A stretch of 47,320 nucleotides of DNA from Synergistaceae bacterium (GCA_017446055.1 JAFSRQ010000131.1:1-47320); one strand, 5' to 3'; counted from the first letter of the stretch, positions 23,457-33,165 are shown. Made by a program: numbers and translations. Notes: generated by a model from the letters alone, not told the origin.

Positions 23457-24581
23457 TTACACGCCGAGAGTCTCGGAGACCCTCACAAGCTCCTTGCGGA
23501 TTTCGATGTGCTGGGGACATGCCTTCTCACACGCTCCGCACTTGACGCACTCGGACGCGTGTTTGTGTCCCATTCCCTCGACATTCCACTTCTCGTTGTT
23601 CTTCGCGGACTCAAGGTTGCCGTAAAGCGTGTACATGTTGAGGGCTGTGAACGAGGCCGAAATTCCGATGTCCATCGGGCAGACCTTAGCGCAGTAGTTG
23701 CAGGTTGTGCAGGGAATCACCGGGACTTTCGCCAGCGCGATCCTTGCCTCATCGATGACCTTCCTCTCAGCGTCGGTGAGGTGTGTGAAGCCCTTCATGT
23801 ACGAAAGATTGTCCCTCATCTGCTCAATGCTGGACATCCCCGACAGCACAACGATAACCCCGTCAAGGTCAGCGGCGAATCTCACGGCCCATGAAGCGCA
23901 CGATGACTCAGGCTCTGCGGCTTTGAGGATTTCTGCGACCGAGTCCGGGGGCGTGGCGAGGTTTCCGCCTTTGACGGGTTCCATGACGATAACGGGCTTT
24001 CCGTGCCTGCGGGCTACCTCGTAGCATTCGCGGGACTTTATCGCGGGGTTCTCCCAGTCGCCATAGTTGATTTGCAGCTGCACGAACTCTGCTTCCGGGT
24101 GGGCGGTCAGAATCTCTTCAAGCTGTTCGGGCGTTGAATGGAACGAGAAGCCGAGGTGCTTGATTTTCCCCTTCGCTTTCTCATTCTGGAAGTAGTTCCA
24201 CAGATCGAAATCGTCGAATGCTTTTGTGCGCGAGTCTCCTAGGTTGTGGAGAAGGTAGAAGTCGAAGTACCCCGCGCCTGACTGACGGAGTGATGTGGTG
24301 TACTGGGCTATTGCGTCCTCCTGGGACTTGCAGCCTATCCACGCGGCATTTTTTGTTGCGAGCTGGAATTTCTCTCTGGGATAACGCTCGACTAGTGCCT
24401 GGCGGATTGCGTCCTCAGAGCCGGGATAAGCCCAAGCCGTGTCGAAGTACGTGAACCCTGCGGCCATGAACTCATCGACCATCTGCTTTGTCTGCTCAAT
24501 GTCGATAACGTCCTCCTTGCCTGCAATTCTAGGAAGGCGCATGAGACCGAAGCCGAGTTTTTTGATGTTGTCGCCTAACAT
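23457..24581 (-). CDS. Aldo/keto reductase with C-terminal 2x[4Fe-4S] ferredoxin domain
   Basis: A 374-residue protein. The AKR barrel has KLGFGLMRLPR, FTYFDTAWAYPGSE (Asp, Tyr), LATKNA (Lys) and FYLLHNL (His). The C-terminal ~100 residues hold two cluster motifs, CTTCNYCAKVCP and CVKCGACEKACP. Such proteins are common in anaerobes; their electron partners and substrates are mostly unknown. The ATG at 24581 follows GAGGGGG with an eight-base spacer; the frame extends 63 bases further without support. A possible extended -10 (TGCTATCAT, 24614-24622 on the minus strand) lies upstream. Confidence 0.9.
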   Translation of the reverse strand: MLGDNIKKLGFGLMRLPRIAGKEDVIDIEQTKQMVDEFMAAGFTYFDTAWAYPGSEDAIRQALVERYPREKFQLATKNAAWIGCKSQEDAIAQYTTSLRQSGAGYFDFYLLHNLGDSRTKAFDDFDLWNYFQNEKAKGKIKHLGFSFHSTPEQLEEILTAHPEAEFVQLQINYGDWENPAIKSRECYEVARRHGKPVIVMEPVKGGNLATPPDSVAEILKAAEPESSCASWAVRFAADLDGVIVVLSGMSSIEQMRDNLSYMKGFTHLTDAERKVIDEARIALAKVPVIPCTTCNYCAKVCPMDIGISASFTALNMYTLYGNLESAKNNEKWNVEGMGHKHASECVKCGACEKACPQHIEIRKELVRVSETLGV

Positions 24582-24666
24582 TGATGTTGCCCCCTCATTG
24601 TTGGAATGACTGAATGATAGCACAATAACCTGAACTTTAACCAAGCGGGGAATTTCGGCGGGAGGC

Positions 24667-25806
24667 TCACCTCAAGTTGTCGGATATTATTTTGCGGCTG
24701 ATGGATTTTGCGGCGACTAGGGCGCGATTGAGGGCGGATTTTGATTTGTCGGCCTGATGTACGAAGTCGGCGAATTGCTGCTGGAGGTCAAGTGGAGGCA
24801 ATGAGATTTTGTACTCGCTGAGATATGTTGCTGGGACTCTTCTTTGACCGCCGGAACCAATCATGACATTGGCGGCATTGGAGCGGAAATTCTTGAACAT
24901 TGTTATTGTGTACAGCCAGTGAGGATTACTTTTGCCCTCTATAGGCCGTAACACATGAAACTCTGTAGACCCGAAGCCGACACCATTTTTCAGACCGACC
25001 GCGATTCCGCCCTTGCCGTTTTCCATGCAGGGAGTAATTTTCGCGAACAGCACATCATTTTCCGCAAAGTATGTGAAGCCCTTGCATATTTCCGAATACG
25101 GACGGCATATTGACGCATCTATCACGCCGTCTTCACTCACGGAAGGCATTGCAACAAACGAGTACTCGCAATCGGTATCTATATTCTTTGGCCGCTTCGG
25201 ATTAATTTCACAGCATTTACCTAACGTAGACAATCCCCAGCCGTAAACATCCTCACCCGGATTTCCGAACATCTCCGCGAACCGCCCCCGCACCAGCTCA
25301 TCAGTAGCACCCAGAAGCCTCCTGTATGCCTCGGCAGTGTCATTCACCGCCCACAGCACACGCGCAAGTTTCCTCTGCTCGTCCATTGGGGGAAGGTCAA
25401 ATTCGAGTCGCCTCAAGTCGCACCAGTTGACAGTAGGAGAAAGCGAGCCGACAGAAATTCTTACAGCCTCGTCAAAGAAGTAATCCGATGAGATAAAGAA
25501 CGGGAAAAATCTTCCGTCAACAATATCTTCATTCGGCCTGAGCACCATTCCGTGAGCCGAAAATATTCCGTCATGAGGAGCTATAGCCGCCCGCCGTAAA
25601 TATGCGTTGCGCTTCCCTAAAAGCACGTCCCCTTTGCGCATGATTAGCTTTTCGCCCTTGATGGGAACATTGCTTCCCCAGCGTGATACAACAAGACTCC
25701 CGCTGTCGAGATGCTCTAACCCAACATATAGCTTCTGGTCTTCTGCTGTAGGTTTCTTCTTCTCGCTGACGTTTATAGCAATCTCATCAAACCTGTAACG
25801 CCCCAA
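24667..25806 (-). CDS. hsdS: Type I restriction-modification specificity subunit (orphan)
   Basis: A 379-residue HsdS with two target-recognition domains and their conserved helical spacers: DLPPMDEQRKLARVLWAVND after the first half and SLPPLDLQQQFADFVHQADK near the end. Each recognition half shows the typical GDVLLGK / NDVLFAKITPC strands. HsdS dictates which DNA sequence the HsdM/HsdR complex recognises. No hsdM or hsdR is next to it: it follows a DEAD-box helicase gene by 37 bases and precedes an AKR. The TTG start at 25806 is supported by GGAGGG seven bases upstream. Confidence 0.9.
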   Translation of the reverse strand: MGRYRFDEIAINVSEKKKPTAEDQKLYVGLEHLDSGSLVVSRWGSNVPIKGEKLIMRKGDVLLGKRNAYLRRAAIAPHDGIFSAHGMVLRPNEDIVDGRFFPFFISSDYFFDEAVRISVGSLSPTVNWCDLRRLEFDLPPMDEQRKLARVLWAVNDTAEAYRRLLGATDELVRGRFAEMFGNPGEDVYGWGLSTLGKCCEINPKRPKNIDTDCEYSFVAMPSVSEDGVIDASICRPYSEICKGFTYFAENDVLFAKITPCMENGKGGIAVGLKNGVGFGSTEFHVLRPIEGKSNPHWLYTITMFKNFRSNAANVMIGSGGQRRVPATYLSEYKISLPPLDLQQQFADFVHQADKSKSALNRALVAAKSISRKIISDNLR

Positions 25807-25843
25807 AGTTACACCCTCCCTCTGTCAGTTTCCGCCCGAAAAA

Positions 25844-27457
25844 CTACCTTCTCCGCCTCCTGACCTCCTCATCCGGGAAAAGTCCGAACTTCGACAATCC
25901 CGCAATCCCCTGCTCAAGCCTCGACACAGCAAGCGGCATAAGCTCCACAATAACATGGTTGTCCTTCAGCCTTATCGCACCGACTTCACTCCGCTCAACC
26001 TTCAGCGCACGGCACATCGCGTTCAAGACATGGCCGACATCCTGCAACTGGTTGCTCCTGAAACGCTTGAAGGCTCCCTTGGGCTTGGGCGTTCCTGCTT
26101 TCGGCTGGGACTTGGGACTCCGGGAAGGCTTCTTGTTGCGGCGTTCTTGCTCACGCTGAAGTTCACGGTCGAGAGCATAGCCCTTGTTGCGTGTGCTGAG
26201 GACGGCAAGTAGTTTCGCGATGATGATTTTCGGCTCGGCACGCTTCATGAGATCCCCGGCCCATTCAACGCACTCACCGAAGAACTCATCAACGGGAGCG
26301 GCGAATATGTCCTGCTCGGCGGAATCCCTCCACGCTGAACGTATCTTGTCGATGCCGGGGATGTCCTGCCAGTCGGTTTTGATGTTCGTACCCCTCAGCA
26401 TCTCGCGGAATCTCCCGATCTCAGGCGGAGCGAGAAGCACAATGTTCACTCCCTCATGGCCTGCCCTGCCCGTTCTCCCGCTCCTGTGGATGAACGTCTC
26501 CCGGTCGTCAGGAAGTCCGAGCTGAATCACGTGGCTGACACCCTCGATGTCGAGTCCCCTTGCCGCTACGTTTGTCGCCACCAAGCACGGAACAGAGCCG
26601 GACTTGAACGACGCAAGCACCGCGTTCCTCTCGCTCTGAGTCATGTCCCCCTGCAACGCCGCTGCGCTGAACCCGTGATCCTGAAGCCTCTGCGCAATCT
26701 CTATCGACTCCATTTTCGTGTGGCAGAATACCAGCGTCCTCGATGGATGCTCCCACAGCAACACGTCAACGAGTCCCTCAAGTCTCTTTTGCGACGGTAT
26801 CCTGTAGACCCTGTGAGTGATGTCTACGTGCTGTTCACCCTCATCATCAACCGCCAGCATCAACGGGTCATCGAGATACTTCCCTGCGAGCTCGCGGACT
26901 TCTGGGGGCATTGTCGCGGAGAAGAGCCAGCGTCTTCCTTCGGGCATTGCGTCAAGTATCGCTTCAAGCTCCTCACGGAAGCCCATATCGAGCATCAGGT
27001 CTCCCTCGTCAAGAACTACGCTGTGAATCTCATTCGTCTTGAGTGTACCCCGCTGTATGTGGTCGCGGACTCTTCCGGGTGTCCCGGCGATTATGGCGGC
27101 TCCGTGGCGCAAGGCTTTGAGCTGGGGAACTATGTCCATTCCCCCAACGAGTGAGGCACATGATACCTTGAGGAACTTTCCGAGAAATTCTGCCTCGTCT
27201 GCTGTCTGCTGTGCGAGTTCACGGGTTGGCGCAAGTATAAGGATTTGGGGGACTCGCTCTCCTATCTTCATTTCCTGCAACAATGGCAAAAGGAATGCTA
27301 ATGTTTTTCCTGAACCAGTTTTTGCGCGGACGATCAAATCACCGTTCCAGTCCTCGGATAATACTCTGTCTTGCACTTCCATGGGAGAGTCGAAGCCGTG
27401 TTCATTGAGTGCGGAGAGTAATTCCTTCCTGAGGCCGTAGCTGTTAAAGTCATTCAT
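25844..27457 (-). CDS. DEAD-box RNA helicase, DbpA-like
   Basis: A 537-residue helicase with motif I AKTGSGKT, Ia PTRELAQQ, Ib GTPGR, III SAT, IV-type TLVFCHTKM, V ARGLDIEGV and VI HRSGRTGRAG. Motif II reads DEGD (bases 26999-27010) where DEAD is usual. The C-terminal ~75 residues (DVGHVLNAMCRALKVERSEV, HVIVELM) resemble the RRM-like rRNA-binding domain of DbpA, preceded by a Lys/Pro/Ser linker, and the chain ends RRRRR. A role in ribosome assembly or RNA remodelling is inferred. Confidence 0.9.
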   Translation of the reverse strand: MNDFNSYGLRKELLSALNEHGFDSPMEVQDRVLSEDWNGDLIVRAKTGSGKTLAFLLPLLQEMKIGERVPQILILAPTRELAQQTADEAEFLGKFLKVSCASLVGGMDIVPQLKALRHGAAIIAGTPGRVRDHIQRGTLKTNEIHSVVLDEGDLMLDMGFREELEAILDAMPEGRRWLFSATMPPEVRELAGKYLDDPLMLAVDDEGEQHVDITHRVYRIPSQKRLEGLVDVLLWEHPSRTLVFCHTKMESIEIAQRLQDHGFSAAALQGDMTQSERNAVLASFKSGSVPCLVATNVAARGLDIEGVSHVIQLGLPDDRETFIHRSGRTGRAGHEGVNIVLLAPPEIGRFREMLRGTNIKTDWQDIPGIDKIRSAWRDSAEQDIFAAPVDEFFGECVEWAGDLMKRAEPKIIIAKLLAVLSTRNKGYALDRELQREQERRNKKPSRSPKSQPKAGTPKPKGAFKRFRSNQLQDVGHVLNAMCRALKVERSEVGAIRLKDNHVIVELMPLAVSRLEQGIAGLSKFGLFPDEEVRRRRR

Positions 27458-27550
27458 GTTGAAACTGTAATGCTCCTTACTTGTTATCTGGCCAAATTAT
27501 AGCCCATGTTGTACTATTTCCTTCATACAATCCACAGAGGAGACTTACAC

Positions 27551-28711
27551 ATGACAGACTTGGAACTCGCATTGTCCCGGACTTGGGCGGAAATTAACCT
27601 TGATGATCTGGCGGTGAACATGAGAATCCTGCGCAAGACTCTCACACCGTCAGCAAAATTCCTCGCAGTCGTCAAAGCAAACGCTTACGGACACGGAATG
27701 ATTCGTTGCGCGAAAAAGTTACAGGAATGCGGCGTTGACTGGCTCGCTGTCGCAACAGTCCCAGAAGGAGTCGAACTCCGCAAGAACGGCATCACCCTCC
27801 CTGTTTTGTGCTTGGGACAGGCAGACCCCGGACTCGCTTCACTCATGGCCGACTACAGAATCACTCAGGCGGTCGGCGACTCGTCAAACGCAAAAGCTCT
27901 CTCAGATTACGCACAGTCAGCCGGAAAAGTCATCAGCATTCACATCAAGGTCGATACGGGAATGAGCCGGACGGGGTTCTGGTGGCCTTCTGACCCTGAC
28001 AGCAAAGACCTCACAGCCCGCGAGATTTTCGGAGTGTGCAACATGCCCGGACTGTACGCTGAAGGAATGTTCACGCATTTTGCGGCGGCTGACGGAGACT
28101 CGGACTTCACGCGCTTGCAGTTGTCCCGGCTTCTTGAGGCACGTGATTATCTGCGGGAAATGGGACGGGAGTTTGAGCTTGTACACGCGGCGGCTTCTGT
28201 CGGGGTTCTGGATTACCCTGCGGCGCATCTGGACATGGGGCGTTTCGGGCTGGTGCTTTACGGCTATGCGTCAACAGAAACGGGCAACGAGGAAAGCAAA
28301 TTAGGACTTCACCCGGTTATGACGGTCAAAAGCAGAATCACGGCGGTGCGTACCCTCCCTGCCGGGACAACGATAAGCTACGGACGGACGTACACTCTCA
28401 GGCGCGACTCGGTGATAGCTGTCATCCCTGCCGGCTATGCTGACGGGGTACACCGTGTGCTGTCGAACAATTACGGCGTGAAGATTCACGGGGCGGCATG
28501 TCCTGTTCTGGGGCGGGTGTGCATGGATATGATGATGGCTGACGTTACCGCACTCCCAAGCGTGAAGGCTGGCGATGTTGCTGTGCTTCTTGACGGCGAG
28601 CTTGCTCCGATTGCCGCGAAAAACGCAGGTACGATAATCCACGAGATTGTTTGCAGTCCGTCAGCAAGAGTCCCAAGAGTCTACATTGACGGCGGGAAAA
28701 TGTCGGTGTGA
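27551..28711 (+). CDS. alr: Alanine racemase
   Basis: A 386-residue PLP enzyme converting L- to D-alanine for peptidoglycan. The PLP lysine lies in VVKANAYGHG; other signatures are HIKVDTGMSRTGF, LDMGRFGLVLYGY and GRVCMDMMMADVT. The ATG at 27551 follows GAGGAGACTTACAC; the frame extends upstream to 27506 without a ribosome site. manA begins three bases after the stop, so they are likely co-transcribed. The family tail is somewhat altered (VPRVYI near the end) but the length is normal. Confidence 0.93.
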   Translation: MTDLELALSRTWAEINLDDLAVNMRILRKTLTPSAKFLAVVKANAYGHGMIRCAKKLQECGVDWLAVATVPEGVELRKNGITLPVLCLGQADPGLASLMADYRITQAVGDSSNAKALSDYAQSAGKVISIHIKVDTGMSRTGFWWPSDPDSKDLTAREIFGVCNMPGLYAEGMFTHFAAADGDSDFTRLQLSRLLEARDYLREMGREFELVHAAASVGVLDYPAAHLDMGRFGLVLYGYASTETGNEESKLGLHPVMTVKSRITAVRTLPAGTTISYGRTYTLRRDSVIAVIPAGYADGVHRVLSNNYGVKIHGAACPVLGRVCMDMMMADVTALPSVKAGDVAVLLDGELAPIAAKNAGTIIHEIVCSPSARVPRVYIDGGKMSV

Positions 28712-28714
28712 GTC

Positions 28715-29641
28715 ATGCTGCCTTTCAGGTTGTCGCCGGTCTACAAGAGCTACATATGGGGCGGTACGAACCTCATCACGTCATGGGGCAAGACTCCCGT
28801 AACAGAAACCCTTGCTGAGAGCTGGGAGCTTGCTTCTCATCCTGACGGGGACAATGTGATTCTTGACGGGGAACTTTCCGGGCTGACACTGTCGGAGGCT
28901 GTGAGGAGATTTCCCGCGATGGTCTCGCCGAGCTTCCGGGATGATGACACGTTCCCGCTGATGGTGAAGCTGATTGACGCTGCCCGGCCCTTGTCGGTTC
29001 AGGTACATCCTTTCACGGAATACGCGCGGAGGGTCGAGCATAGCAGGGGCAAGATTGAGGCGTGGTACATTCTCGGCCATGAAGAGGGAGCGTACATATA
29101 CCTCGGCTTCAATCGGCACGTAACGAGGCGTGAATTTGAGCGGGCAATTTCTGAGGGTACACTGCTGGACATGCTGAGGAAGGTTTATGTTAATGACGGT
29201 GATACGTACTTCATTCCTGCCGGGACAATTCACGCGGTCGGTGCGGGGATAACTCTCACTGAGATTCAGGAGAACAGCAACATAACGTATAGGGTCTACG
29301 ATTACGGGAGATTAGGTGCTGACGGCAAACCGAGGGAGCTACACATAGCGAAGGCTCTTGACGTAACGAACACATTTCCGCTGACGATAACTCCTCCGGG
29401 CCGGGCGGGGAATGTGATTGTGTCATGCAACAAGTTCCACGCCGAGAGACTGTGCGCGCCTTTCACCGGGAATGCTGAAGGCCGCTTCAGGTTCATGATG
29501 TGCCTTGAGGGTGAATGCGTGTTCAGGTGCGGGGGGTATGTGTGTGAGCTGGTGAAAGGGAGCAGCGTTTTTGTGCCGGGCAACTGCGGGTGTGATTATG
29601 CTGTTGAGGGGGACGGGGAAATTCTGCTGACGAGGGAGTGA
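28715..29641 (+). CDS. manA: Class I mannose-6-phosphate isomerase
   Basis: A 308-residue cupin-type isomerase interconverting fructose-6-P and mannose-6-P. Visible family motifs are SYIWGGTNL, AESWELASHPDG, PLSVQVHPFTEYA (zinc-binding Gln and His), KIEAWYILG, and FIPAGTIHAVGAGITLTEIQ (zinc-binding Glu and His). The protein is of the short bacterial/firmicute-like form. Placement three bases after alr suggests a shared transcript supplying envelope precursors. Confidence 0.92.
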   Translation: MLPFRLSPVYKSYIWGGTNLITSWGKTPVTETLAESWELASHPDGDNVILDGELSGLTLSEAVRRFPAMVSPSFRDDDTFPLMVKLIDAARPLSVQVHPFTEYARRVEHSRGKIEAWYILGHEEGAYIYLGFNRHVTRREFERAISEGTLLDMLRKVYVNDGDTYFIPAGTIHAVGAGITLTEIQENSNITYRVYDYGRLGADGKPRELHIAKALDVTNTFPLTITPPGRAGNVIVSCNKFHAERLCAPFTGNAEGRFRFMMCLEGECVFRCGGYVCELVKGSSVFVPGNCGCDYAVEGDGEILLTRE

Positions 29642-29784
29642 TTCCCGGTCTCTCTGGGGGATTGAGGCATCAGTTTTACGTACTCTTATGCGGAAGGGAA
29701 AGACCCGCGACTACACCGCGATAATTTTCTTCATGATGTCCAGCTCCTTTCTTGTGAACACAATCAGGACAGAACAAATGAGTG

Positions 29785-29790
29785 TATAAT
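29785..29790 (+). promoter_or_regulatory. -10 box before nadE
   Basis: TATAAT lies 39 bases before the nadE start in an AT-rich stretch; the -35 region is not a close match. It would drive the nadE-yebC-ruvC-spoIID-queA run. Confidence 0.45.
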
Positions 29791-29828
29791 ACAGAATATT
29801 TATCCCAATTGGAGAGGAATATACGAAC

Positions 29829-30542
29829 TTGCGCGATACTGTCATTCAGTGTGAACAATGGCTGTGCGGTGAAGTCAGGAAGGCGGGAGCTTCCGGGATA
29901 ATTCTCGGACTCTCAGGCGGGATTGACTCGTCCGTTCTTGCGGCATTGGGACGTGAAGCATTGGGGCGTGATGGAGTGCTGGGTGTGATTATGCCCTGCC
30001 ACAGCAGCCCGGAAGATGAGTCAGACGCAAAACTTCTCGCAGATACACTTGACGTGAGATATACCCGTGTCGACCTGTCAGCAACATTCGACTCTTTGCG
30101 CGGGGAAATCGGCGGTGAACTGAGTCCCCTCGTCAGCTCAAACATGAAGGCGCGTCTCAGGATGGTTACGCTGTATGCTCTCGGACAGTCTCAAAGCCTC
30201 CTCGTGTGCGGGACAAGCAACAGGTCAGAGTACGAGACAGGGTATTTCACGAAATACGGCGACTCAGGCTCGGACTTGATGCCACTCGTGAGCTTCCTCA
30301 AGCGTGATATTAGGGCTATGGCTCGCATTCTCGGTGTCCCTGAGCGAATCATCAACAAAGCTCCGTCAGCAGGACTCGTTGCAGGCCAGACTGATGAAGG
30401 CGATATGGGCTTCACGTATGACGTTCTCGACGAGTATCTTGCAACCGGGAAAATTGACTCACCGTCAGCAAAAGAACGCATAGACGTAATGCGCAGACGA
30501 AGCGAACACAAACGCAAGCCGATTCCAATCTTCAGACCATAA
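29829..30542 (+). CDS. nadE: NH3-dependent NAD+ synthetase
   Basis: A 237-residue enzyme amidating nicotinate adenine dinucleotide to NAD+. It shows the N-type ATP pyrophosphatase P-loop LSGGIDSSV, CGTSNRSEYETGYFTKYGD, and SAGLVAGQTDEGDMGFTYD. It lacks a nitrilase-type glutaminase domain, so free ammonia is the nitrogen source. The start is TTG with GAGAGG about 11 bases upstream. yebC follows after 20 bases. Confidence 0.93.
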   Translation: MRDTVIQCEQWLCGEVRKAGASGIILGLSGGIDSSVLAALGREALGRDGVLGVIMPCHSSPEDESDAKLLADTLDVRYTRVDLSATFDSLRGEIGGELSPLVSSNMKARLRMVTLYALGQSQSLLVCGTSNRSEYETGYFTKYGDSGSDLMPLVSFLKRDIRAMARILGVPERIINKAPSAGLVAGQTDEGDMGFTYDVLDEYLATGKIDSPSAKERIDVMRRRSEHKRKPIPIFRP

Positions 30543-30562
30543 TACTATTCAGGAGTGATACT

Positions 30563-31318
30563 ATGTCAGGACATTCAAAGTGGGCAAACATCAAGCACAG
30601 GAAAGCAGCTCAGGACGCAAAGCGCGGAAACCTCTTCCAGAAGCTAGTGCGTGCAATCATCATCGCGGCAAAAGACGGCGGCGGAGACCCGGCCATGAAC
30701 ATGCGCCTCAAGACAGCCATCGAGCGCGCAAAGGCCGTAAGCGTCCCCAACGACAACATCACACGCGCCATCAAACGCGGCACGGGCGAACTCGGCGACA
30801 TCTCATATGACGAACTCACCTACGAGGTTATCGGCCCGGCTGGTATAGCAGTCCTCGTAAACGTCATGACCGACAACCGCAACCGTACCACACCCGAAAT
30901 CCGCGCACTTCTCGCACGTAACGGCGGGCAGATGGGCAGTGAGGGTTCTGTAGCGTGGATGTTCGACCGCAAGGGAGTCATTGAGGTCAAGGGCAAGAAT
31001 ATTGATGAGGACGAACTCATGACGCTCGGACTCGATTCGGGCATGTCTGACATGGAGGCCAGCGATGAGGGCTTCACGCTTTACTGCGAGCCGTCAGACC
31101 TCGATACCCTCCAGAAGGCTCTTGAGGACGCTAAATATGCTGTCGACAACGCAGAAGTCTCAATGGTGGCGAAAACTCCCGTTGAAGTCTCAGACCCTGA
31201 AGCCGCAAAGAAAGTCCTCCGTCTTGTTGATGCCCTCGAAGAACACGATGATGTGCAGAATGTTTACTCCAACTTTGACATCCCTGACGAGGTAGCGTCA
31301 AAGATTGAGGATGAATAG
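30563..31318 (+). CDS. yebC: YebC/PmpR-family protein
   Basis: A 251-residue protein beginning SGHSKWANIKHRKAAQDAK and containing NVMTDNRNRTTPEIRALL and GCVAWMF-type (GSVAWMFDRKG) strands, all diagnostic. Family members have been described as DNA-binding regulators and, more recently, as ribosome-associated factors that ease stalling at proline stretches. AGGAG precedes the ATG. The next gene, ruvC, begins at the base after the stop codon, a conserved neighbour in many bacteria. Confidence 0.95.
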   Translation: MSGHSKWANIKHRKAAQDAKRGNLFQKLVRAIIIAAKDGGGDPAMNMRLKTAIERAKAVSVPNDNITRAIKRGTGELGDISYDELTYEVIGPAGIAVLVNVMTDNRNRTTPEIRALLARNGGQMGSEGSVAWMFDRKGVIEVKGKNIDEDELMTLGLDSGMSDMEASDEGFTLYCEPSDLDTLQKALEDAKYAVDNAEVSMVAKTPVEVSDPEAAKKVLRLVDALEEHDDVQNVYSNFDIPDEVASKIEDE

Positions 31319-31798
31319 TTGCTCGTATGTCTGGGAATAGATCCCGGCCTCGCCCGCGTTGGTTACGGTGCTGTTGCCCGGACTGAGATGGGTCTTTTCC
31401 CGGTCTGCTACGGTTGCATTGAGACATTCCCGGATATGACGTTCACGCAGAGGCTCATGAAGATATATTCTGACGTTCAGGGGAAAATTTCTGTGATACG
31501 TCCTGACTTTGTGTCGATTGAGCGTCTCTTCTTCGGGCGCAACACCACCACAGCCGAATACGTCTGGCAGGCACGCGGGGTAATCATGCTCCTTACAGCG
31601 CAGAACAATCTGCCGGTTACAGAGCTGACTCCCAACAACATAAAGCGCACAGTCTGCGGCAGCGGCAAGGCAGGCAAGCACGAAATCCAGAGACGAGTCC
31701 GGGATATTCTCACGCTGGACGAAATACCGAGGCCCGATGACACTGCTGATGCATTAGCGGCGGCTGTCGCGGGTCTTTCACTATATGAAGGGGGATGA
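31319..31798 (+). CDS. ruvC: Holliday-junction endonuclease RuvC
   Basis: A 159-residue nuclease with LGIDPGLARVGYG (first catalytic Asp), SIERLFFGRNTTTAEYVWQA (catalytic Glu), and DDTADALAAAVAG (final acidic pair). It resolves Holliday junctions. The start is a TTG immediately after the yebC stop, and the stop overlaps the next gene by four bases. ruvA and ruvB, which commonly follow, are not in the window. Confidence 0.95.
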   Translation: MLVCLGIDPGLARVGYGAVARTEMGLFPVCYGCIETFPDMTFTQRLMKIYSDVQGKISVIRPDFVSIERLFFGRNTTTAEYVWQARGVIMLLTAQNNLPVTELTPNNIKRTVCGSGKAGKHEIQRRVRDILTLDEIPRPDDTADALAAAVAGLSLYEGG

Positions 31799-33165
31799 TT
31801 CACATTCGGATGGGGAAAATTCTCGCCCTGATTATGCTTCTCACATGGCCGGGGGAATCTCTTGCGCGTGATGTCTACGTGAGGCTGTCTAACTCCGGGA
31901 GCTACTCAGTCGGCATAACTCAGGGAATGCTTACGATGACAGACGCGGAAGGAAGGCTCGCCAATCTCGGAGAAAGCGCAGAAATTTCCGTGAACGGCGG
32001 CTATGCTGTGATAATGGGCAATTCATTTCTCCTGCCTGTGAGGATTTCGGGAGCGGGATTGCTTCAGTTCAAGGGCAGGAGTTACCGAGGGGCATTCATG
32101 ATTACGCAGAGGGCGGGATTGCTGAATGTTGTTGACGTTGAGCAGTACTTGTGCGGGGTGCTTCCTGCTGAAGTCGGAGCTAACTGGCACACTCAGGCAC
32201 TCAGGACTCAGGCCATTTGCGCAAGAACTTACGTCCTCAAGCAGAGCATGAACAGGGCGGACAAGGGCTATGATGTTGTCGACACAGACGCTGACCAGGT
32301 GTACAAGGGCGCGGGTGTAGAGACGGCGAAAACGAATCAGGCGGTCTCAAGCACAGCGGGTGAAGTCCTGACTTACGGCAAGGAGCTTGCGTTCACGTAC
32401 TTCCATTCAGACAGCGGAGGACACACGGCGGATATTTCTGATGTGTGGGGGACTAATTACCCATACTTGAAGGGAGTACCTGAGATCGTCAACTACAAGT
32501 CGCCTGTCTCAGTGTGGAACGCTAAAATCTCATCGCAGAGAATACAGAATGCGGTGAAGAAAGTTACAGGTGCTGACATAGGGACGGTAACGGAGGTTCA
32601 GGTGTCAGAAGTCGATGACGGAGGCCGGGCAATCACGATGACTTTCATCGGCACAAACGGAAGCAAGTCCATGAAGGCCAGCCAGTTCCGCACAGCGACA
32701 AGCCCCCGTGAAATCAAGAGCACAATGTTCACACCCTCAGGAGGCGCGTACAAGGTCAGCAACACATCAACACCCAGCGGACTCGTAACACAGCGAAAGA
32801 CTCAGGCTTCAGACACAGAGCTTACCTTCGAGGAGGAACGCGGTCTCGCAAAAATGGCATCAGAGGGAGTCTTCACGTCAACAGAACTGCTTGACATGCT
32901 GTCGAACCCTGACAAGCTCAAGAAGTATTACCAGACAGGTTTGAACAGAGGCGGCAGCAAGTCAGAACCCGCGAAGAAGCCCCGCAGCAAATACGGCTAC
33001 TCAATCGAGAAGGCCGGGAGCGACTTCATATTTTACGGGCGCGGATGGGGTCATGGCGTGGGAATGTGCCAGTGGGGAGCTATGGCTATGGCAGAGCAGG
33101 GATATACCGCCGAGAAGATTCTAGCCCACTACTACCCCGGCACGTCAGTCAGGAAAATCAAGTGA
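31795..33165 (+). CDS. Exported SpoIID/LytB-domain protein
   Basis: A 456-residue protein with an N-terminal signal segment (KILALIMLLTWPGESLA). The SpoIID core (~95-230 and ~400-450) shows VEQYLCGVLPAEVGANW, ICARTYVLKQ, FHSDSGGHTADISDVWG, and GWGHGVGMCQWGAMAMAEQG with IIAHYYPGT-like ending. SpoIID enzymes are peptidoglycan lytic transglycosylases that act on denuded glycan; in non-sporulating bacteria they serve envelope remodelling. A ~120-residue insertion (~320-400) separates two parts of the domain. It overlaps ruvC by four bases, and its TGA overlaps the GTG start of queA. Confidence 0.9.
   Translation: MIHIRMGKILALIMLLTWPGESLARDVYVRLSNSGSYSVGITQGMLTMTDAEGRLANLGESAEISVNGGYAVIMGNSFLLPVRISGAGLLQFKGRSYRGAFMITQRAGLLNVVDVEQYLCGVLPAEVGANWHTQALRTQAICARTYVLKQSMNRADKGYDVVDTDADQVYKGAGVETAKTNQAVSSTAGEVLTYGKELAFTYFHSDSGGHTADISDVWGTNYPYLKGVPEIVNYKSPVSVWNAKISSQRIQNAVKKVTGADIGTVTEVQVSEVDDGGRAITMTFIGTNGSKSMKASQFRTATSPREIKSTMFTPSGGAYKVSNTSTPSGLVTQRKTQASDTELTFEEERGLAKMASEGVFTSTELLDMLSNPDKLKKYYQTGLNRGGSKSEPAKKPRSKYGYSIEKAGSDFIFYGRGWGHGVGMCQWGAMAMAEQGYTAEKILAHYYPGTSVRKIK

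Noticed and set aside
23443..23520. N-terminal extension of cobS
   Set aside because: The added residues are polar, overlap the upstream AKR gene end and its terminator, and do not resemble CobS.
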